Source of the DNA: Smittia aterrima
Taxonomy: Eukaryota > Arthropoda > Insecta > Diptera > Chironomidae
Length of the DNA stretch: 64,000 nucleotides
Direction of reading: 5' to 3'
NCBI GenBank assembly: GCA_033063855.1
Contig: CP093830.1
Coordinates: 18,166,854-18,230,853 of the forward strand
This document shows, piece by piece, positions 35,276-48,400 of this stretch. A program made the translations under genes and the position numbers. The stretch's first letter is position 1; every line of letters starts with the position of its first letter. The notes under the pieces were generated by a model, which was not told where the DNA came from, made no database searches, and saw only the letters and a program-made list of their open reading frames with translations.

Positions 35276-35424
35276 TTCTTTACGACCCCAAGGCATGGCC
35301 ACATACCATGAAGCGCTCACATATGTACCAAGAGAATGGTAATTTACGAACTTGAAAAAACATTGCCGCTGCTACCATAAAATCATGGTAGGAGAGTTAA
35401 TAAATATCTACACAGAAATGCTTT

Positions 35425-36416
35425 CTACTGCAAGGGTGGAGGTGTACGATGACCAGGAGTTAAAACTTTTGGGATGGTTTGTCGATGGAGAAGTTCTGGC
35501 GTGTGATGATGTGGCTGCAGTTGCTGCTTTTGACGTGCCTTCCATCGATTTCTTTGCTTTCTCGTGTTGGTTGTCTTCTCTGACCTTTGAACGTTTCTGT
35601 TGAACAGTTGACTCAGCTTACATTTTGAGTCGTCTCGCCAATTAGGCAGACTCACGCCATTCCTGGCACACTCGTGAGCGTAGGCGGTGAAGCTCTCACA
35701 ATAGCACATCTGCGATGGGCATTCGCACATGTCCATCTTGCAAAAGTCGAAATACTTGTCAGGATTCACGCGACTATTGCAGTTTCCGAAAAAGTTGTTT
35801 GATTTCAGTTCTTGACACTTGGAAATGATTTTCTTTTTGCCGTTGAGACAATGCTGTGGACGCTGCGGATGCTCGTTAGGCTTGCGGGCACACGCTCTTA
35901 ATCCACCCACACGCCAACTGTCAGCAAACTTCCGAACCTCATTCTCGGACATGTTTATGCCCGTGCGGGACGTTAAATCGTCTCTCCACACGTTGTTATA
36001 GTTTCCGCACAGTCCACAAAGCTTATTCTTATAGCTGACGGGCGCTTCAACTTGAAGGAAGTTGTAGCCGTCCCAGATGAGTTTGATGCCTAAATGCAGC
36101 GATTCGACTATCACTTCGTCATCTTGACTTTTATAAATCTTAACTATTTTATCGACAATATGCGGCAGCTCGACTCGCGATCCATTCACTTTCACTCGCA
36201 ACTTCTGGCCGAGGTTGATTTTGATGTCTGCCATCTTGAATGTGACAGTCTTCGTCCAACTGGAATGTTTCGCTTGACGTGCATCGTTCGTCACACGAAT
36301 TGAGAATGTGTGATTAACGCAATCAGCTGTTAACTGATATTTGCAAGCGCCTTGGAAACTGAAGAACTTTCCGTCGAATGTTTTGTAATGAGGATCACCG
36401 AAGACTGTGCAGACTC
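35425..36416 (-). CDS. cv-2: cv-2 terminal exon: vWD, C8 region and basic tail
   Basis: It encodes GDPHYKTFDG (GDPH codons at 36399-36388), the Ca-binding vWD core with CGLCGNYNN, and the cysteine-rich segment with CECPSQMCYCESF. It ends with about 65 residues free of cysteine after SKC, including HHH and PPP runs, then TAG at 35427-35425. Confidence 0.95.
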
Positions 36417-39400
36417 CTGAAAATTATTTGAAATTTATTTCACTTCTCAATTTAAATTTTAGTTTGTTGAATTTACCTGGACTTTCGATACATTTTGAAC
36501 AGCATTGACCTTCCGGCACGATGAGATTCTCGTTTGGTCGACACTTTATCTTTGGACATTGGGTTTGAGCGCAACGAATCTCTCCAGCTCGACATTCGCA
36601 CGACTGACATGGGCCGAGATTCCATGTTTCGTTGTTCTAAGGAAAAAAGAAGAAGGAAATCACTGATTACAATCACGAGAATAAAATTAACTTGTTGCTT
36701 CTCAAACCTGATATGTTACGCCTTTGTAAGTGCAGGTGGAACTGACAAATTCTGTAACAAGCGGTGGGCAAGACGGGCAACACTCTCCCGGATTGTTTAG
36801 CTGATGTTCCGGCGAACATTCAAGCACTGGACACGTTTTCTTAACGCAAACTGATGTCTCGTTGTGACACGAACAAGTTGAACACACGTCAGGTTTCACT
36901 TTCTTATCTTTAGCTGATGGAAAGAAGTCACCCATCATGAGACAGCCGCCTGAAAATCATTTGCGACGTTATTCACTGAATATTCATGAGCTATCGAGTA
37001 AACAAACCTTTCGTTGGCGTGTAAGTGATATTTTTAGTGCACTTCTTGCAGCAACCGCCGGCTGGAGTGAACTGTAGATGTGGTGGACACTGAAGGACTG
37101 GACAAGCCTTCTTAATGCACGTAAGCTTCTTGCCATTGCATTGACATTTGACACATGGATCTTCAGTCAATGTAACTTCTCGCTCTTCAAGAACATTTTG
37201 ACCATTCAAGTGACAGCCTAAAAGAAAAGAAGAGAAGAATGAGTCGTTGTATCGATTGAAGGGCTAGAACTCGTTTGCCCAAAAACCAGAATGACGAGAG
37301 CGACAGAGACTTGACGATACGATTAAGCGATTAACTTGGAATCACTAAAATGTTCTCGGTCAATTTTTGAATATTAAAAGAATTCGAGAGACCGAGTGGC
37401 TGTTGTTGTTTGTGCGATCATCAACTGCGATATTTTGTGAATAATAATTAATTTTTATGTTCAATGTCTGTCAAATTATAAGTAAATGATTTAATATTTG
37501 TTTTCTTGTCGATACATTCTTGAAATGAGGGGCAAAGTTCTCTGACGTTTCTTTGGAGAAGTAATTTGAACAGTCGCGACCGACGACGACTTAGAGATCC
37601 GCGTTGGACAAGAATTTTGACGCGACAGTCTAATATTTCTCGAGTTGAGGCATCTCGACCGAGACTTAGCCATGAACTTCAAGATCAATGAGCTTAATCA
37701 AGTCAATGAGCTTTCTAAATTAAACTAAGTAGTTCTCTCAACACATTCATGTCTAGGATTAAGACGTCTCAGGCCTTTCGCAGTGAAAAGCAATTTTTTA
37801 CGACTCAGTTTAATGTCTGGGCTCTCGCTTTTCTCCATCCATTGAGTTGAACATGATTTACGCATCTCATTTCAATACCAAATACGAAAATCGCAAGAGA
37901 CTTTTTTTCTTTCTCTCGTCGTCGTCGTTGTTGTCGTCCACTTGGTTAACTTGAGGTCGCGTCCTTGTATGAAAGTCAATTGGAAAGTGGACGACAGCAG
38001 CTAAAGCTGTTGGGAATTGTCCTGAAGTGACTTTCAATTAAGTTCGTGGAGACACGAAGAGGAAAAGTTTTGTGATTTCCGGAAGAATGAAAAGAAAAAC
38101 ATTTGAAGTTGTTACGAAATTTCCATTTTCGCCCCAAGAAATATGAAAAGCGTAATTTATTTCATATAGTTTTGTGTTAAATATTTATGAAACGTCTCTT
38201 GCTACAGTTTGCTTCGTAACGCTCTCCCTCGTTCCTCTCGTGCGAAAGTCACAAATCCCACTTGAGGGCATTTCAAGTCAACGGTTTATGAAAATATTGT
38301 GTAACAAGTACGCCTTTCAAATAGCTTTCAGTGATCTCCTTCGCATGCCTCCAATGATGATAGTCGCTTTGTCATCTTTTTCTTTTATGCGGCAAAAGGC
38401 ATGCGGAACAAAACATAAATTTCAAGACTTGTCAGATGAGATGTAAATGCATGAACTGCCGCTCGTTTTCCGAGGGAAATCCGAAACAAATAGAAGATGA
38501 TCCAAAGCGACCACTTACGACAGAAGAAGACGACTTGACAGACATTTAACGAAACAAAACAAATTGATTTCCCAATAGCTCTTGATGTTAATAAATTACG
38601 CTTTTTTAAGGGCTTGCCTCGACGCCGTGCCAGAAGCAATGTCAAACGCGGAATTTTGTCTATTTTTCAGTCTGGCTTAAGCTTTGAGTGTTTATTTAGA
38701 GAAGGAGAGAGAGAGAGACGCGCTTCAAAACGCCAATGGTCAATCATACAATAAATTCAACGGCAACTTATTAATCTGATCTCATGGCGCCACTACTCGG
38801 GTTATTAAGTGTGAACAAAAAAGAGTCAGCTGAGTCTTATCTGGTTTTTAAACTTAATAAGATTGCGATCTCTCGCAGTTAAGCTAATAAATCTGAAGGA
38901 AAATCTTCTCAAATTGTGGATTTATGAGTGCCACCTCGTGTGAGGGAACCGAGTTCTGATCTCATTGTCTACGGAATGCCGAGCTCATCTTCCTCCCCTT
39001 CTACTCATCCGAGAACATTTCGCAACAATAAAACTCACATTTTTCATAATAATTTAATTAATATGTATCTCTGCTTCTCTTGAAAGCTTATACGTTTTAC
39101 TATGAATACAAAATGCGAGACAAAAAATAATATTCATAAGAGATACAATAAATAAGCTTCGGAGGAAGAAAAATTGTCTTTTAGCTCGATGCGATCGAGA
39201 TGGAGGAAACCTGTTCTTTGAAAATTTGTATCGCCGCGAAATAAAAACGTTTTTTGTGCTCGAAATCAATTCTGTGATATCCAGCAAACAGAGGAAGCCT
39301 CAAAACATCACCGGCTCTCTCTGGTTCATCCTTGATTTCATCTATTTGATATTCTTTAATTACAGTCATGAATGTCATATGAAGTCGTTTACGATTTTCG

Positions 39401-42400
39401 GCTGCGTTTAATCAAAAGCGAATATATTTGACTTCGATCTTCGCTTCATTTGAGTTCGAGAACAAACAAAGATAATTATTGCACTTTGATTCGCAGGCTT
39501 TGGTGGTCTTCTCTTCCATTGAATAAGTCTCCTACACTGCAATCAGACTCTCGTCGATAACTCTGCAACTATCTGCTCGGATTTTTATTTATAATGATTG
39601 CATTGTCTTAGAAAGGCGCATTTTATTCAGCGCATTTCGCGGAATAATTACAACTTTACGAGCATTTTGGAGTTGAGTGTGCAAAGCAAACAATTTACGG
39701 CGGAAAAATTCAACAATTGATATGCGAAAGGGGCGAAGAGAAGAACAATAATAAAGAAATAAAAAAATGATTGCACTCGACGTTGTTGAACTTTTCATTC
39801 TTCTCCTTTCAAATTGCTTTTTTATTGTTATAGAAATAATAAAGAAGATTCTCTCGTCCCCACCTCTGCATTGTAAATCTCGCCAAGCGCTTTGGTTCGG
39901 AAGCGCGGAATATATTGAAAGCATTTTAATTGCTTTCGGGGTGTTCAGCGAGTACGTCGCCAGAGGGGACCAAAATTTTTTTTAGCAATTTTAATAAATT
40001 TAAATTAAAATTTAAAAACATTTGTTAAACATTTTAATTCTCAGTAATTGCTGATTCAATCTATAGTTTGTAAAATCTCCTTTCCCACTTTCAATAAACA
40101 GCTTTTCATAAATAATTGCAATAATCATTTTGCCACAAACGAATCTATTTCTCTAATAAGCTCAATACCGATCAGAACAAAGCGAGTGGTTGGGCAGTTA
40201 ACTGCAGTTCGCAAGGAGAAAAATAATAACAATTTATATCGAGACCAATCAAAACAAAATAACGATTATTATTTCTCGCTTCCACGAAGCCATTGAAACC
40301 CATATCGAATCGAGCGGTGGTTTCCGACTCGACAGTCAATTCTAGTTTTCACTTCTGATTGATTCCGTCGTAGAGAAAATTAAATGTGCAATTTTTCTCT
40401 GCTTGCAGCTTGTAATTTGAAGCGGAAGCTAATAAACAGTTTCGTGATTAGACCGCAGCCAAATGTGGCGAGAGCATAGCATTTAATAGTCAGCGATATC
40501 AAAATTCAAATTGCGAAAGCGCCATGAAGAAACATGAGCGCTTGACAGATGAAGTGAGTTGACGTGAAGGCTTTGAAAGTAATAACAGATAATTAAGCAA
40601 AACACATGGGAACGAGTTATGATTTGTTATTGCAAAACATATCAAGCGTTGTAATAAAAGTTTGAATTTTAAGTTCTTCTTTTTACGAGCGTAAGCTTTA
40701 AACTTTATTAGACATTAAATTGCTATAAACTATCATCGAGTGTCGTTAGAGAGGCGAGTTGAGTTACAGCTCTAAGGTGCAAATTGAAGGTGCAACTCGA
40801 ATCGATTCGTGGAAAGGCCTCGTAAAAGCCTACCACGGAAAAGGAAATTGCATTTATGCTGATACGAGCAGTCCAAGAACAGTCAAGTGTGTTTAGTGTT
40901 TACAACACGAAATGTCATTGAGCATTCTAAAAATAATAATTTTACAAGTTCCTTTCCCTCTCTCGCTCAAATGATTTCAAAGTCAATTAACAATGCGTAG
41001 GTGCATCGAATTCCGCGTTAAACTAAAAGACAGACACCGCAAATGATTTTGTTACCTTCGATTCAAGTCTTGTCTGTTTTCTTTGGGGCTCCACCAAAAC
41101 CGATTCAAATATTTGAGATATGCTAATATTGTGCACATTAATACACGACAGATACCCAAATCTAGTTATAAATATTTTATTGAGCACGAGCGGGATTTAA
41201 TTACGTTAAGTCTTCAACAGAGAAACTCCAGAGAGGAAAACAAAACAAAACTGAAATTTGAATATCACAAATGGCTGGGGTGATCGCGCGAGTAGAGATT
41301 TGCATAGTGTAATTCGATATTCCAGCGCCAGGTCGATGTCAGTCGCAACGTGAAGCTGCTTAAGGTGAAGATATTTCCTAAAAGAGTGATGTTTTAATTT
41401 TCATTCTCCGCATACGCGCTCGAGCGACTCAAGTGAAATGACCTTTGAGAGTTGTCGTCTTAATTATGCGGAATATGCTTAAGGCTGACCAGAATATTGA
41501 AATCTCAGAGTTTATTTGCAATTTTTATGACTTTTAAAGCTTAAAGGCGTTTTTATGGATTCTCAATAATATTCTCCCATCGGAGCTTATTCAACTTTAT
41601 TGTGGTCATCCCGAATCAACTTGAAACCTTTTTTGATCAGCGGGTTTCGGTTTCTCTCCTCCTCTTGTTTGTAAACAAAGCTTATGTGGATTTAAAATCT
41701 CGTAGATTAGAGGTTTGGAGAAACTTCGCGGCCACCTGTCAGACTCTCGACTCGCAAATATTTGGCCGTTGGTTTTTATTTTGTTTTCGACGGATTTCAA
41801 TGATGCCGGATCAAAAGGTACGCGAGGGTCAATAACATCGACTGGGAACTAGTTGGAATCGGGAGCAAAATTCGTATAAAAAATGTTTTTTTTTTGCGTC
41901 GATTCTCTTTCGTGCCGTTGAGCTTTAACAAAAAGCGTTGTCGATAAAACATCGCAACGGAATGTTTAGTGAATCGACGAGTTTTTAAACTAAGTACAAA
42001 GAGAGAAATGTTTTGCATTCAGTTCGGTCGACAATAATTGAGTCGTAAAAATGGTTTATGCGAATCTATGGGAAAATGCAGAGAATGTTCATTGCGGCTT
42101 TACGTTAATCTTTTGCTGGTGACTGAATCGAATGCTCCATCTTTTGAAAGAGTCATAAAATTGTTTATTGAAGAAAGAGGCGACTGCTAAGAGTCCCATT
42201 TAAATCGAGCATTAACGACAACGTTCTATGATAAATCGTTTGCTGCGAATCCAATAAATATTCTGAGGAAACAGAATTACAACATAAACCTCAGCAGTTC
42301 ACTAATGAATGAGCGCAAGTCTGAGAAATTCCAATTAAAAGAAACGTTGCATCGTCTGCGACATAAAAAAAATAAGAACTCAAACTAAAAATGGTTTTGT

Positions 42401-45400
42401 TTCATTCTCGAGAAATGAGAAGTTTATAATTTAATAATCAAGTTGGACAGAAATAATTTGTGATGCACGTTTCTGTTTTTGCTTTAACGACTTTCAAGCA
42501 TCTCGCTTAATTAAAAGTTGCAAACGAGAGAGAAATTTCGCGAGACACGCAAAGCTCATTCCATCCATCAAATTCGCCATGAAACTTTATTAAATAATTC
42601 CGAGATATGAGTGACTTTTGAACAGACGTCTATTGTCAAATGTTGCGAGTTAAATGACGCTGAACGTTCATGAGAAGTGAAAAAGCAAGTTTTTTCAAGC
42701 CGAAAGCTCATGAATTATGGAATTTCGAGGAGGAATTTTTCCATATTCTAGTTTACAACGCGAGAATATTCCAACGAAATTAATTCAATCATTTCAAACT
42801 GATTTTGAATTGAAAAACTGGAGCATCACAAAATATATTTCGATGCAAACGACAACAAAGTTGACAAAAGTCGCAAAGGAGCGAATCAACAACAACAAAC
42901 AATTATGTAAATTTAAGAAATTATTTTTGACAGGCTTGCGCTCTTAAATTCTTTCTTTTGCTTCTTCTTCGTCGCCCGCGAAATCCCGTGAAACAATTTA
43001 TTATTTTTTTTGCGAAAGCGAAGCTTCAAAAAAAAACCTGTTGGCATAGAATGATGGGCTTTCGTTCTCGGCAAAACCAAAAATTCAACAAAGACTTGAT
43101 ATCAACAAATAACATTTAATTTTTCCTCATGAAATGATCTGCGGATTGTTTGGGTTGGGAAAACCCGGATTTGAGAAAACCTGAGACGCTTCGCGTCGGA
43201 AGGAATTTTTCAATTTGTGACTTGAGCTTTTTGTCATCGCTCGCTCTCCTTCTCAGTCTCCATCATCAACGAACAAGTCGCGCATTATTCAAGAATTTCA
43301 TGGTGATTTATCTGAACGATCACATAGCTCTGATCCACTTCCCTCTTAAATGCAAAATATTTGTTTTGAATAATATGCTGGCGAAATATGAAAACAGCGA
43401 TTCACATTTTCTCTCGTCAAGGATAATCAAAACATTGAGTGACACATGACATTAAAATCTTTAAATCTTCTACGACAAATCATGTCTCGGATGATTTTTT
43501 TTTTGCTTGCTTGATGCCACCTCGAGACGACAGATGAACAAAGCTTCACTCTCATTATCCGATTTCGGGAAAAATTTGTTTTATCGCAGAATAAAGATCG
43601 TGGCAGCAAGTTAAAGTATTTTGCACGACTTTAAAGCGTAGCGAGCAATAAAAATATCAAAATATTTATTATTAATATGACGTTTTTATGAACATGAAAA
43701 ATATCCGATCGTAAAATGATTTTAATGCATTAGGAAAAAGATTCCTTAGCGTGACAAGCGTCGAGTCTGTTCAAGCTTTATCAAAATACCTTCCCGATGG
43801 CGAAATGCGAACGGAGCCTGATAAAAAATACGAGAAATTTCCATCAGCCACTCACGAAGAAGAAATTCCCGTCTGGATTGTTTTAAAAGCGTGTTTCTCT
43901 CTCCTTTGCTCGCTACTCTGCTGACGCTCCAACGAAGACCACCCAAATATTATTTTGTCTAACGAAAATTATCGATAACTTTACTGTTGCTTAGTCTTCG
44001 ATGATTTCTCTTCATTCGTGTCTCGTCATTATGAGGTTTAGCGGGTAATCATAGTTTATCATGAAGTTTACAGAAGTCTCAAGGAATTCCATCAATTTTT
44101 AAAGTTTTCAGGTATTCGAGAGCCTCCTTTTGAGAAATGATGTAATCAAGTGCTCAATTTTCTTTTCATCGTTGAGAACTCCACGAAAGCGAATGAGTAA
44201 ATCATCAAATTCTTTCTTGACTAATGTTCTCAACCCTTTAATTTGAGTTCTGTCGGGTTTTGAGTGGAATTCATTTCTCAAAACTTAACGACTTAATAAC
44301 ACGGACGTTTTAAGCTCATAAATAAGAAATTCACTTACCCAAACATGTTGGACAGCATTGACCTGCTCTCGGTGGAAGAGGATTGCTACATGGCGTATAG
44401 CATTGCATCGCTGATTCAGTCACGACGCCAGCCACGCATTTATAATGAGAACACGGATCATCGGGATCGCTCCATTCAGCTCCACTTTGAAATACTTCTC
44501 CTTTATAAACGCATTCTATTAAATCAAGAGAGAGAGATAAGTTACGAAATAATAAAGTGAAATTTCTATTCAACTCACCTTTGCACTTATCACAGCAACT
44601 TCCTGGCGATTTCTTTACTAAAGCATAGCAGTCATCAACAGCTGGACAGCTGTCTTTCTCGCACTCAATGAATCCGTTCTGGAAATGTGATAAAGGTTTG
44701 GAGATTGTCAAATATTTCTCAATCATAATTGACAACAAAAGGTTTTAATTGAAACCGAAACCAGCGGGAGAAGCTGACGTGAAGCTTTCATTGATTTTCC
44801 GAGTTGAATTCATCAACGAGTTACGCAATCATAAATATGCATAGAAGCGAATGAGTGACGTTAACAAGGCGTCGGGCCGAATGATTGCGGTTAGAATTCT
44901 ATGCTTAAAACTCATTCAACTAGCGCCATGTGAAATCAATTCCCTCGAGAAAACCCACCGTGAGGTGTATCAATAACTTGTCAGTAAATCAACATTTATG
45001 CAAAAATGTTTTTTTCCAATTGAGTTTCGAAAAAGAGAAACATGGAGAGAGATATTGAGGTAATGAAGCAATTGAAAGCTGGAGAAGGCATTTAGCTAAT
45101 AAATCAATAAAGTATCATTATCGATGTAAAACAATACTTGATTGAATATGCGACGGCTGGGCGAATGGCAGGGACTTGCCAGCGGAATATTCATAATTTC
45201 CATATGCGGTAGACGACAAGCTAGAGCGATGGGAAACATGAGAACAAATTGATATGTGTCAGATATCTCCGCTTGTAACGATGTAAATATATTGACTGCT
45301 CTCCTCTCTCTCCTTTTCTAGAACTTTGCCGATCTCCATTCTAACTTTTTAATTGACGATGATTATTCGACTCAAATTGAATTAAGTTTCGAGTGACGCA

Positions 45401-48400
45401 ATAACAAAAGTAGGCGCCACCGTGTAGAATCGAATGATATATCCAGATGTCAGTTATGACTTGAGGCAACAACAAGAGAAGAAAAAAACTAAACAACCAA
45501 CAACTCAATGACTCGACATCGGTCGGATTCAGTGTGGGGCCTGGAGAAGAAAGAGTATTTATTTATGCAAATGCACATCAATTATTCGCATGTTTGTACT
45601 TCATCATATGCCATAAATTTTGCTTTTGTAACATGCAAACAATGCAATTTAATTCATCATTTCTCGTGAACCCGAGAGAGTGAGAAAGACGTTTTTCTGT
45701 AGGTCGCGTCGACCAAGAGGTAACAAGAGGCGAAAGGCGAATGAAACTAAAAGCATGTCTCATGATTGCACAAATAAACTTCAACCATCAATTAGAATAA
45801 GTTTAATCATAAATAATCAGTTTAAACAACGACAGCTCTCCTAACAATTTATGCAAGAGAGGGAGAAAGACAAGAGTCAGAAATATTTTATTTTTGGCTC
45901 GATTCGATTTGTTAAAATGAATTTTGACACATGAATTGAAATGGAAACAGAGAAAAAATGCAACAGTCGCACTCATAAATATTTATTTTCTGTTTTTTTT
46001 TTCAGTGAAACAAGGAGTCGAGAGACGTTGAGTCTGTTTTCTGTAATGAGTTGCGACTCCCAGTGAGCTAAGTTTCTAAACTAATTAGAACGAAATTCGA
46101 ATGAAACTTTAAAGACGAAAAAAAAACTTTGAACGGACATCTCTTGACATAGATCAACAAAAGAACTGACGAAAGCCAAATGAAACTTCTATCGAATCAA
46201 TTCGATTGGAACTGTTTGAGTTATAGCAACTCAAAACTTTCTGGGTCGATTACAAACTTTTCAATAACGAATGCAATTCAAGCGAAAATTTATTGAGAAG
46301 AAGGAAGAAATAAAAACATAGAATTTCACAAGTAGCTTGCGAACATGAAATTTATAGCTTTTTGATTCAATTTACATGATTTATTGAATATGGTATTGAA
46401 CTGCGTCTCGTGGAAATGATAGAATAATTGATATCGATCGAGCCTTTGAGAGAAAAAAAAATTGCAATGATGAAACATTGAACATTTGTCTAACTGCCAG
46501 AGAGCTGTGAAGTTCTGTGCTTGCGACTTTTGCAATTGCAGTTGATTTGAATATTCGAAGTGATGTGAAGTCTCGTTCCTTGGCTTGTTCTAGTTAAAGC
46601 TCGAACATGTTAAATGACTTTGACTTTTGTTTTGTCTCGACTCGTTTCTTTAAAAATAGATTCAATCGGAAGAAATAATGATTCGGATCCCGCCAAATCC
46701 ATAATTGTTCATCATTTGATTTTGATATTTTCGGCATCGGTTGCTTAGCTTCTTGATGACATCATTTCTCCTCCTCTTAAGATATGGCGCCAGCTTTTTT
46801 TTTTTGATTCCATCCGCGAATCTTTTTTCTTCTCCGCATTCATCTTCAACCAGAAACAAACGAACGCGACTTCATGAAAATTGGTAAATATTAGAAAGAG
46901 GTTCGCTGTTTATTTTTTCAATTATGTTTCACTTAAGTGGCAGCATCACATGCTCGACTGCGTCGTCAAGATGTAAAGAATTACACGACGACGACGAGTC
47001 GTTTGGCTTGCCAACTGACTCTTGACGAACATATTTTGCCGAAAAAATCTGCTGAATCACTTCCGTTTGCGAATATTTCCAACGCGCTCGCCATAAAGTG
47101 CTTTGAATTTCAAAAGCTCAAACAGAATCATAAATCACTCGTAGCAGAAAGAGAGACAGAGAGATGAACCACCATCGACCAAATTGGTTCACGAAAACAC
47201 AAATAAAACTTTTTATTTCTCATCTAAAGCTACGAAATCTTCAAGAATTTTAAAGCAAACTATGTTCCGCTAAACTCTTTGGCTGACCAACCATCAAATC
47301 GTTCGATACGACAAGTTGTCCCCAAAACTCTAGGCACCCATGATGTGATCGCAAAAGCAGCAGAGATTATTCAAATTTATGGAGGTATTCGTGCAATAAA
47401 AAATGTCGAATATTCACACCTTGCTCAACTACTAGATTTCTTCTAATGAAATATTATCTTGTGGCTTAAGATAATCAAAGTCGAAAGATAAATGGTGATT
47501 GAAGGAAATGATGTGACCGAGGGAATGCCCGAAGAAGCTGCAAAGCTCTTATTTGTTTTCCAGATTCGACCAGGCCGATCTCATCGTGTAATAAACTTTT
47601 TTAATGTCTTGAAAAGTATGCAAATTCGACAAGATATTGAATTTGAATGTATTATGAGGCCGAAGCGCGCTGAAGTGAGGAGAAGAAGTAAATTAATATG
47701 AGATTTTTCTCTTTCTTGTTATTTCTTCTTCTTTCCCCCGACTCCTCGTATCGAATAGTAGTGAACAAGGTCATTCGAGGCCGCTTGAGTCTGCGTTTGT
47801 GTTGTCGACTGTTTATTTTTTTTCCTCTCGGCTTACTATCGCCGCGCGTATAGTTTCGAGTATTACTTCGAGAAGCAAACCGAGTATGACAATGCTAATG
47901 TGTTTGTTTACTAGTTTCTTTCTTCTTCTTCCTCTTCATCATCATCCGCGCTACTCTGATAGTGTTATGATACTTTCGGATCCAGTTTATCGTGAGAAGA
48001 ATGTATTACGACTGAACTGATAAATGTCCAGACTGACTTTCATCAGTGGCTGCATAAATCGCCGTGGCTTCACTTCTGACGACTCGAATGGGAGTTAAAT
48101 GAGTAAAATGCGCGATGTTTTTAATTAATCGTCTGGCGCTAACATTGATTACTCCAATAACTTTCCATTCATTTACAAAAGCGCCATTTTTCATGAAGAA
48201 AAAAAAATCCTTCGCATAATTTTCAATCTTCTCGATGTTGATCGTACGAAAATAAAAATAAAACTTTTCTCCTCATATCGGAGACGTGGCGTTTACGGAA
48301 TTCGAGAAACCCGGAACTTAAGGCGACTCTGCTTAAGTATGAAAGCTTACTGAAGGTATAATGATCGAACGCACACCTTAAACTTGTTCATTGTGGGAAC

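Larger units (their letters stand above)
28654..35424. other. Intergenic region between convergent Hs3st and cv-2
   Basis: No coding frame with recognisable character lies here. It holds simple repeats (29299-29323, 30226-30251, 35259-35275), a patch rich in CATATCAA near 31650-31690, a CTCF-like site at 33131 and a possible solo LTR. The 3' UTR of cv-2 must lie in the right-hand part, but no clear minus-strand AATAAA was found close to its stop. Confidence 0.5.
37218..44338 (-). other. 7.1 kb intron of cv-2 between VWC2 and VWC3
   Basis: No nested gene was recognised. It contains a GA simple repeat (38705-38718) and two adjacent inverted repeats near 40755-40840, listed separately. Open frames on either strand are short and without domains. 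Confidence 0.6.

Noticed and set aside
35352..35603. 83-codon plus-strand open frame opposite the cv-2 tail
   Set aside because: It is antisense to the cv-2 terminal exon, has no domain, and is explained by the composition of the overlapping coding strand.
44345..44560. 71-codon plus-strand open frame opposite VWC2
   Set aside because: It is a mirror of cv-2 exon 4; the minus strand shows the conserved cysteine pattern and splice sites.
45985..46004. Plus-strand acceptor-like poly-T/CAG inside a cv-2 intron
   Set aside because: No coding sequence or donor on the plus strand follows; cv-2 runs on the other strand.
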